Origin: Solen grandis
Taxonomy: Eukaryota > Mollusca > Bivalvia > Adapedonta > Solenidae
NCBI GenBank assembly: GCA_021229015.1
Contig: CM037777.1
Location: 62,879,593 to 62,943,592 of the forward strand
Length of the DNA: 64,000 bases
Reading direction: 5' to 3'
Shown in pieces: positions 12,901 through 23,600 of the stretch; the stretch's first letter is position 1; each line of letters opens with the position of its first letter. The notes beneath the pieces are model-generated. The model was not told the origin of the DNA and searched no databases. It saw only the letters and a program-made list of their open reading frames with translations. The translations under genes were made by a program, and so were the position numbers.

Positions 12901-15900
12901 ACGACAGCCACATGGCCACGGAGGTCAAAACAGTGCTGAAACACGCATGGGAAACATTTGTACAATTACTTTTTTATCATTTCTGTATTTTCCCAGAATG
13001 TCCATCTGGAACGTTCGGTCCCGATTGTAAGACTTGCCACTGTGACGGTTCACCCTGTGATATCTGGGACGGGGTGTGTCCCTCGGGCAAGTGTCCGCCC
13101 GGGTATACGGGGGAGAGCTGTGATCGAGGTAAACAACAATGGAATGCAAACTGGTCAGAGAAAGCTATCATATTGTGTATTACTTTGGTAAAGCAAAGTC
13201 TGCTTCTGACAATACTTCATTAAAAAATTTCCGCTTGTAAACGGCTATACTTGTTTCTGTCTCTAAAATTGCCATTTTCATGCACAAAAATAAGTTTCTA
13301 ACATCAATGTTCAAAAAACAATTACCAAGTTTCAAGTTTATTGGTATAAATCAGCAAATAAAATTTGCTTTGGCCATTTACAATCTAATTAACAATTTCG
13401 TTATTAGCCTAAAACAACATGTATATGCTATATATTAAACAAATACTCGTAATTTGCATTTTGCATCTTGAATTCGGATAAGTGAGTAAACTGTATATGA
13501 CATAAGAAGTCATAACATTGTTTTTAAAATTTTATCCTAAAACGGAGTTCTGATATACAATAACGACAGTTTAATTTTCTGTTATTAATCAATAAAATGC
13601 ATATGATGTACTTTCTTTCAATTTTCACTGGTGTTTCGTTAGTATGCCAAAACAGGACGTATGGGCAGAATTGCAGTAAAGATTGTGGTAATTGCTTTAA
13701 TATGGATTCATGTGGTAACGTTGACGGGACCTGTTCCCTGTGTGAGCCGGGATACATCGGACGTTTGTGTGACACAGGTAACATCTTCATTGGTGCGGTC
13801 TGGTGTCTTCTTTAATGTAAGAGAAGTTTCGTGTCAGAAATATAGTTTAGGTATAATGAAGTCGGGTACATGATCGGGAATTGGCTAAGAGATGGACTAG
13901 TTTAAAATAATGTTTGATTAGGTATCTGTTACGATATGTTTAGTAGTCGCAATTAATTATAGTTCTAGCTTTTCTTTGTAATACATGTGTTACTTTTAAA
14001 TAATTAACATAGTTAATATATTTGATACATAATTATACATAATACTTTACCAACACTCTTGCCCTTTTCAATTTTTCTTTCTGTTGTTTTCGAAATGTCG
14101 ATTTATGCAGAGTATTGCGGAATACTAGATTTGTTTGTGCAAAATCTGAATGTAACAATATGATATTGGTCGGACCGGTGACGAAATTCTTACCCACCCG
14201 TTGTGACTCATATAAGTTTTGATTTCAGTTTATCAACTTAATTGAAATAAAGTAATGCCTAATTTTCAGTTTCAAACGACATTCATGAGTCAGAATACTG
14301 GTTAACATGTATGCGCATAAAGTATTGTTTTCAATATTTACAAATATGAATTATACGGCTGATTTTAAATAGTGTGTTATGTGTATTTTCTGTATGCAAT
14401 GAAGCCATGAAATCTGCATTATGTTTTCAAAACTTATAATTTAGATGCAGCAACCGTACTTTCGGAATGCATTGTTCCAAACATTGCGGCAGCTGCTATG
14501 ATGACGAACAGTGTAACGTCACTTCCGGAGAATGTTCGGGCCAGTGTTCGCCTGGATATTTGGGGTCATATTGCAATTCCAGTAAGTTTGATTCAATATT
14601 GCATTGTGAAGATACAAGTACACAAATAATTCATGAAGTTTGTCGAATTTAATTGAATAAAACAGTATGCCATAAATAACAATGTTTTCATTTCTCAATG
14701 TAATTAAGAATTAGCTAGTTTATCAATACTTATTTTTTCTGCACCTCAGTTTTCTTTATCAAATATATGTGACGGTCGACTTACCCGTTACTGCATTGTT
14801 ATACTTCTCGACGTAAATAGTATAATGAAATTGTACATTGATTTTTCTGTGCCACGCATAATGAAAACAATCTCTTGAGCCTGTTAAATGTTACGCTTAA
14901 ATAATTGTTATATGTGTGAATGAAACAAATTAAAATGGACGTGAAGGGTTAAACGTATCCATTATGCTTCCATGCGGAAGTGTGTCCTTTAGTTTAAAGT
15001 TTTCTCATCCAAAAGCCACCAATTCCAACAAAGACAGACACGTATAACTAAACAATAAAGCTTAAAAATGTCAAACTATGTGTACAACTTAGGGACGTAT
15101 TAACAAGATATATGGTGACTGGTATATATTGACTTTTTTTTATTAATCTCCCTCTGATAAGTTTCATGAACTAACTCCCCTTTAAAACTAAAACCGTGAT
15201 CATCTCCATTTATATAACTTTAAGTTTGGATTACTATATGAAATTTGAAACATAATCATTTACTGTTGCTTTCTATCATGATTTTTTTTCTCAAGATTCA
15301 AATTTAACGAAAAATTATATTTATAGGTTTCATGTTTAATTAAATATGGATTATTTCCCCTCTATCTCATAAAACATCAATTACTCTTGGTAAATCTTAT
15401 TTATTCAAGATTTCTTTAAAGTGAAAAAGTGTAATAGAAGTATTACTATCCAGTGACTAGACATGAATTATGGTTATATGGGTATCTTAACACTGATTTA
15501 ACACCTGAACCTTTCATATCAAACAATTAAAATGGTTTTTAATTTTGATCAAAACATTATTTTGCAACAATGATCATGTTCATTCCATATTATGTATTTT
15601 GGCAGCATGTAATGGACGAAGATACGGCCAAAACTGTAGTGAAGTGTGTGGCTACTGCCTGAATATGGCAATCTGTGACGTAGTAAACGGCACGTGTGAC
15701 GCGTGTGAAGCAGGGTATCAGGGACGACTCTGTAAAATTAGTGCGTAAATCACGCCTTATAAAATTATGTTGTTATTGTTGTATTGGGGTTTACCGTCGC
15801 TGCGATAGTACATGTATTTCAATCATATAGCGGCGTCCACTTAATTACAGGTGGAGGAAGACCCCGAGTACACAGAGGTACCCGGGTAGAACCACCGACC

Positions 15901-18897
15901 TACCGCAAGCCAGCTGGAAGGCTTCCTCACATGAAAAATCCGAAGTCCCTACCGGGGTTTCGAACCCACAGCGGTGAGGGGCTGAGAGATTTGTAGTCCA
16001 CGACTGTAACCGCTCGGTCACGGCGCCCTCATAAAATTATTTATCATATCCAAATGTTATTATCGGAGCATTAGTGATTATCGTAATACGGATATAAATG
16101 ATTAAAGTTTTGGTATTGAATATATAGGTAAAACGAAAATTGTATTTCTTTTAATAATCAAAGTATTTGTACTTTTAAAATGCACTAAAATGGATAGCTC
16201 ATTGATATCTCTCACTAATTCCTCAAGTAAACTGCTGAATATGCTGTTGTTTAATGTGCTACAAGATACATTAGATACGAATGATGCAATAGTCTCCCTG
16301 AACCTGTAAATACAAGAAATACATATTTTACATGTAATACGCATACATGGATATTTGTCTATTTACATTTTGAAAAAAAGAGACAAGTACAATACACTAA
16401 TAATGTATATTTATTTGCTTAATGTGACTAAGAGTGTGACAGTGGGAGGTTTGGTTTAAACTGTTCTGGTAAATGTGGACACTGCTATGGAGATAAGCCA
16501 TGTGACAAGGCCACTGGATCCTGCAGCACGTGTGCCCCAGGCTATCAGGGTGAACGATGTGATACAGGTACACTTGTCTCTGGCAATTTAGATGCAGTCT
16601 TACATACATTGAAAGTTACATATCTGTAAATCATTCTGCTACTAGTAAATTGTCTCTAAATTAGGTACTGCAGTTTAGTAAATTTATTTTGCCTTTTTTT
16701 TTGTTCGAGAGTAGCCGCACTATAACCCATACTTAAATTAATCGGCCCCTGATAGTCATATGTGTATGTCTATTGTTATGGTACATGTGATTTAATTTGA
16801 GTAAACACATGTTTAATAGGTATATTTATAGATTATTAACTGTACATTGCGTTTAGTGTCACATATTCAAAATAACCGTATATACAGCTGATTGATAGGT
16901 TTAAAAACATTTATTACGTTTTCAACCCCTTATCAGTAGAGATATGATTAGTAGTATAGTTTATATTGTTTTCACTAACATACATGATCATTTTCAGTAA
17001 TATTGATTAAATAAAATAAAAAAAAAACCCTGAAACTGAGGAAATTACTAGTGTGCTCTTCAAACCTAAGATGTAGCAGCAATATATATACACGATTTTT
17101 CTCTCTGTTCTGGTTCAGTGTATAACAAACCTTTAGCAGTAAATCAATTTAAAGACATTGTTTACATGATTTAAGCATACACACATAAATCTACGTTCAG
17201 TAAAACCTCGCTTTAAACACCATCTCGTAATAAAGACCACAACAATATTAAAACCACTCTTTTTTGGAACTAAACAGTGCTAAATCATGTTCTGTTGATA
17301 CTGGTAAAACCCCCATTTATACCACATTTTACTTTCTTTCTTTATTTATTTATTCATTTATTTATTTATTTGCTGATTGTAGTCATTATTGACATTTACA
17401 GAATGTACTAGTGGTTACTACGGACAAAATTGTACTTCAAAATGCAGCACGTGTTTAGAAGGTGAAACGTGCAATTCAGTAAGTGGAAATTGTTACAACT
17501 GCCCACCTGGACTCAAGGGTGATTTTTGCAAAGAAGGTACAGTCACGAATATGAGAATTATTAATCATTTTTCCGTACACTGTTCTTACGAAGAACTTTT
17601 CACACTGTTTCAATTTTCACACTGTATATAATAGATACATCAATCAAATGTAAACAAAACATTGCAATTCTCGGGGAAATTCCATTATTGTTGTCGAGAA
17701 AAGAATCAACAACGAAACAGCACTGACACTGAGTCAAATTCAGTTTGCATTTAAAATGACGTATCTGTCATTTTTCTGATTTTTGAATTCGCTGCAATTA
17801 CAAAATTTAATTTTGAATTTATTAACCAATTAGAACTTATCTACTGTTCACTACAAATGAAACCGGAGCTTGTCCCGGCAGTCAAGCTCGATAGAAACAT
17901 TAAATACACATAGCTATCATTTAAAGGAGTAAAAATAACACGGAATGCGGCTGGATTCGTTATGTTTATTCAGTGTAATTTACTCGACGATATTTTCACA
18001 AAAATGCGTTTTTTTTTTATTATTTAATTAGCCGTAAACTTCCCTGTTTATTTATCATTACGTTCGATATGATTCGCCCTTGCAACTTGAAACCCAGTGA
18101 TATATACGATTTGATTTCAAGCACTTTACTGCGTGATTTCTGGTTCACTTTTTCCTATTCAATTAAGAATGCACTAGCGGGACATTTGGCATCAACTGTG
18201 AAGAAGAATGTGGGCATTGTCGCAATAATGAGCATTGTAACATTGAGACGGGTGAGTGCGTCAATGGTTGTTCGGATGGGTATAAAGGCGCGTTATGTTC
18301 GAAGGGTAGGTGGTTTAATACAGATGTCAGTGGGATATGATGCATCTTACAGTTGTGATAATAATAATAAAACACACTTTTTCATGTGCATCTATTTGGT
18401 TAATAATACAATGAAACATTGATATGCATGCTTTTCATTTAAATGAATATTGTTTTTTTATATATTTATAGATTTTTAACATTATATATGCCTCAAAACA
18501 GGTCCTCATTTCTACATCTATGCCTTTTCTATTTCTACAATATATACAATATATAAGTTTCCTTTAAACATAGATGTGAAGCTGAAAATGAATCCTATCT
18601 TTGATTATTTTAATTTCTATATACAGAATGTGCACGTGGAACATTCGGCTTTGATTGCGCGAACAAATGTGGGCATTGTTTAGATAACAAACCTTGTAAC
18701 ATCTCAACTGGATCTTGTAACACTGGATGTGCACCTGGCTATATGGGAGTCCTCTGCAATAGAAGTAAGAGACCGTTTAAAGATGCTGCGTTATTCAAAT
18801 ATTAAGCAAATTTTATCTTTTATGCCTGTATATTTTATTTGAAAAAAAAAAAACCGAAAAAGAAAAACCAGGATTATTCAAACGTATCGATTCTTTA

Positions 18898-18949
<52 letters not shown>

Positions 18950-20572
18950 ACATCATTACAGTGTGTGTGTGTGTGTGTGTGTGTGAAAATAAACCTTTAA
19001 AGGTCGACGACATCCTCAAGTTTTACTAAGTTTTCATCCATACTTATCTTTTGATGTTAAAGTGTGATATAAGTGCTTAGATGAACAATGTTGTGTCGAA
19101 AAAGTTATCGTTGTAAACCTGTCATAGACATTGAGTTGATGCTTGCGTTTAAAGTCTCACCGACAGTAATCAGACTGCCTGTGGTCTACATGAGTCATAT
19201 TCAAATATCACGCTGTCGGTAAGGGGTAGAATAATGATATGATGAAAAATCACCTAAAGCCAGTCAAAGAATTACCCTGACTGTCAGCAATGACAGCATT
19301 AGCATACCTGTTATATATTGGGATACATTTACATTTTTGTTAAGGTACAAACGTAGCATACAAAGCCAATGTCAGCATGAGTTCAGTCCTATCCTGGACT
19401 GATTGGGGACCCGGAAATGCCGTGGATGGAATTATCCCGGAGGATCTCGATGACCTGGCGTGTCAGTGTTGTGCTGCGACTCAAAGGGAACTGAGTCCAT
19501 GGCTTCGAATAGATTTTGGAGACCTCTACAACATTTTCAGTGTCATGCTATATTTGAACTCTGGACAAGGTTAATATCAACTGTTGCTGAGTATCGTTAA
19601 CATTTTATCAGTTTGGTTTACTTGTTTACTTTGCCTGATAATCAACCTTAAGGTTGCCAACCAACCAACACTTTATAATTATTACAATAGGCATATGAAC
19701 ATATCTTCAGGAATTTTAGAATTATATACAATAGCATATCATGGTGACAATTTTGTTCAATCTAAATCCTACAAACTTTTAATACTCACAGTACAGATTG
19801 TATGGCTCAACATCAAATATTTAACTATATTGTGCGATATAATGAAGAAAAGCTGTAGTTCAATCTTAATTTTCAGGGAATGGAAGTTCGGAGATTATCA
19901 TGTATCTTTTCAACTCTACTGACAATAGTGAAAATACTTCTTTAACGTTGAGAACGGAAGGTGATGTTTATAATGAGACATTTGAGCGACCTGTTAAAGC
20001 CAGATACCTAACTCTCGCATGTACGGGTGTCACTACACTTGCTGTGTGTGAATTGCAAGCTTATACTGGAGGTAATAAAACAGTATACATTATCTTAAAG
20101 AAACGTGATTCAGACATTATATATGCATTGTATATATCATAAATTGAATACCGAAGTTGTTCGGCCCCGTGAACTGCGTTATCGGTAAATTGCCAAGACG
20201 GTAAGCTGAATGCGTTATCGGTAAATTGCTAAGACGGTAAGCTGAATGCGTTATCGGTATATTGCCAAGACGGTAAGCTGAATGTTTTGATGGTATTAAG
20301 TTTTCTTAAAATGCAACCTCTGAAATGAGGATTTTTTCAGTTGATCTGCAGATAGATTCTTTCTTGCACTGCTTTTCCCAGAAATATAATTTCTATACTG
20401 GCTATTTGGAACATCGTTAATCGTAACCACCGTAACGAATATGAGTAATTTACACTTGTTTTAACGCAGCAATTCTGCAGATGTATCACTACTTAAGTGA
20501 AATGTACAGATTACAATGAACAATCCAATGCATTTTTTTGGGGAATTGCCTTTAAATCCCGAGAAAAAAAAA

Positions 20573-20618
<46 letters not shown>

Positions 20619-23600
20619 CCAATGTAGTAGATAGACAAGAACATAAACTTAGAAATTAAAGACATTTAAAGGAAATGGTAAAATAAAAACTTTAATGTTC
20701 TTTAATTAGAGGCCCTGAAAAAAAGTTCTACAAAATATTAACAAGTTATTGTTTTCTTCTCCAGAATGGCATAAGATATAACTAGAAATTTGTTTTCATT
20801 AAAAAAAAAAAAAAAAAAAAAAAAATAACTGATGTCACACACACACACACATACACACACACACAGTGACACATGTACAAGAGCCTTTTCATCAGGGTCT
20901 GCTTTCTTTGCTTTGAAAAAGTATATATACTTCTATTTCAGTTACCTAAACATTAGTTCACTTTTGCCAACAGTAACTTGATACATTGTTATTCTTCACA
21001 TGTACAAGAATAATTAGGATGACAGCAGGTAAGCCCTTTGTGGCTAGTGATCAAAACGTTTGCAGATTTTAACGGATATTGAATACATGGCGGATTCAAC
21101 TGTTTAGATATATGTTGTTACATATCCATTGATTCCTGAACTACATTTCAAGTATTTACAGAGTAAATAGTTAAAGGGCTGACAATACTGGCCAAGAGTT
21201 ATTGACCTTGTGTTAATTTTAATGGCATGAGTAGAACAGGAGTTATCTTAAGGACACAAAAGTGTGAAAAAGGGGAAGTACCCAAAATATACTGATGCCA
21301 ATTATGGTTATTTTTTCCACAATTTATAAAATGTTCAGTCTGAAAAAAGGCGAAAAAAATACCCCCCCCCCAAAAAAAAAGAGAAACAAACCAAAAAATT
21401 AAAAAAAACAACAAATAAATAAAATAAATAACAGAAAGAAGGGCCAATTATATGAGGGTCTCCGTGGCCGAGAGGGTAAAGTGGTTGACTTTAACACTCA
21501 CTCAGCCCCTCATCGCGTGGGTTCGAATCCCGGCAGGGTCATTCGGATATTCATGTGAGGAAGCCTTCCAGCTGGCTTGCGGAAGATCGGTGTTTCTTCC
21601 CCGATGCCTCAGTGCATTCGGGGTCTTCCTCCACCTGTCATTAGCTGGACGTAGCTTTATAACTGAAATACTGTCGAAGCGACGGTAACCTCAAATAGTC
21701 AAGCCAATACTATGGCTTTTTATACGAGGGGTTATCTAAAAATACGTGGACTTTCTAAATATCTTTTTAACGTAGACTCCAATCATAATGATATTTTATC
21801 ATTATTAGTTGATGTATTCTCAGAACGTGTTTCAAGTTAAAATGCGATACGGTAATAAATAGCGTTTTTATGGTATACTAGACGTGTATTAGCGCTAAGC
21901 GGCGCAACCTAAAAATTAAAACCAAACTTCAATTCAAATTCATATTAAACTTAAATTTGGTGATAAAATTCCGCGAAACGTCATTACGTTCCATTACGTC
22001 AAATACGTCAGTTGTTTTCTTTTCGTGAATGTTCAGTAAAATCATACGTTACCAATAATGTGGTATAGTGATAACATAAAATGACAGATACGGCGAAAAT
22101 TGAATTCTCTCGGGCCTTGGCGGGACGAGTTTCGCAAACGTGTATAAACATTTGGTTAACCGTCACAAGCGATGTATGGATGGCTATTAGTCATTATTTT
22201 GAGAAACGGTAAATAACGCGAGGGCATCTTCTTATTATATTTGATGCTTTTAATCTTGACAAAACAGATGACGTTGACGTCGAATTTATAGACTGCGCCA
22301 GGAGCGCGATGATGTGTTATTGTTAAAAAATATATTCTTAATTTGTATAAAGATATATTCATGAGATTTTCAGAGTTTTTTTTTAATTATGTTCCATGAT
22401 GCGACACATCAAATTTTCAGGCTTATATTCCAAATGGTATTCATACTACGTGAAAAGTAAAGGAACATCTTTACCACTCGTACGACGATCACCAGTGGGT
22501 AAACTTGACCCTTAATAAAATCAATAAATTTTTGTATGTATATATGTCGATCACAGCTGTATTATTCCTTTTCACATTCATATAGAATGAAAAAAGGTTT
22601 GTATGTCACCAAACTGGGTGTATTCATCGTTAAATTTACTTTGTATGTACAACTGTCATTTTTAAGAATGCCGAAAAGGAACATACGGGACTGTGTGTGA
22701 ACACGACTGTCACTGTTCAGGTCCGACATGTGATACAGAGACCGGATATTGTCCCTCGGGTGTCTGTCTGTCTGGCTACACCGGACATTCGTGTAATCGA
22801 GGTGGGTACCTCAATTTCTTACACATTAAAACTAAGGCAGCTCGAAATCAAATAAATGCAAACAAATCGCAGAAACGATTAGCTTATTGTTCTTTCTGAA
22901 AATAGCGTGATATATTATCAAACGCACTTTAAGAAGAAGAAAAAAAAATAACTCTTCGTATTTGGCTGTATTTATAAGACCGGTATTCCAGTGATATAAG
23001 ATGTTTAACTTTATTTTTTTGTTGTATTTTATATGACCTGCTGTAAGTTTAAACTTACTTTATTACGTCTTACTTATCCTTTTCTACGGTTCCTGAGTTG
23101 GATCAGTACCTTGCGTCCTGAAAAATCCTGGCCCCATCTTGAATTCGCAGTTGGATATGTTATCACTGAACCAAGGTGCAATAACTGGCTTCGTGACCAA
23201 TGCGTTTAAGTCGCTGATTTACCATCACTCAGTTCTTCAAGGCTTTGCGTTCGAATGCCGACACGGAACAAGATACTATTGCCGATACTATTTTACACCG
23301 AAAACACATATACTGAAGGTTGGATTTAGTAGTTCACTGTAAAACACAACATCTTCATATACATAAGGTTTAACTAACATGCCATTGAGCATTTCGACCT
23401 TCAGTATACAGAGAAAGAATATGCTAGTCACTCTTCTTACAAGGTATACGCTGGAAAACGTCAGTTTCGTCAAAGTTGCGCATTACAAACTGCTTTGTAC
23501 ACACTGCTTCATTAAGATTCACAAGTTACTTTTGTGACATTCTTGACAGTTTATAATAGATTCCTCGTTATTTTAATAATAAAAGCCAAAGAAACAATTC

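Larger units (their letters stand above)
13129..18626 (+). other. Introns between the EGF exons of gene A
   Basis: Apart from the EGF exons listed separately and a SINE at 15788-16027, these introns (about 300 to 1,000 bp each) hold AT-rich sequence with no recognisable gene or RNA. Confidence 0.5.
20072..22666 (+). other. Gene A intron with tandem repeats and a SINE
   Basis: Holds three 36-bp tandem units (20175-20282), (CA)n at 20576-20614, a poly-A run near 20800-20825 with another CA tract at about 20837-20866, and a plus-strand SINE (21451-21705). The rest has no recognisable gene. Confidence 0.6.
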
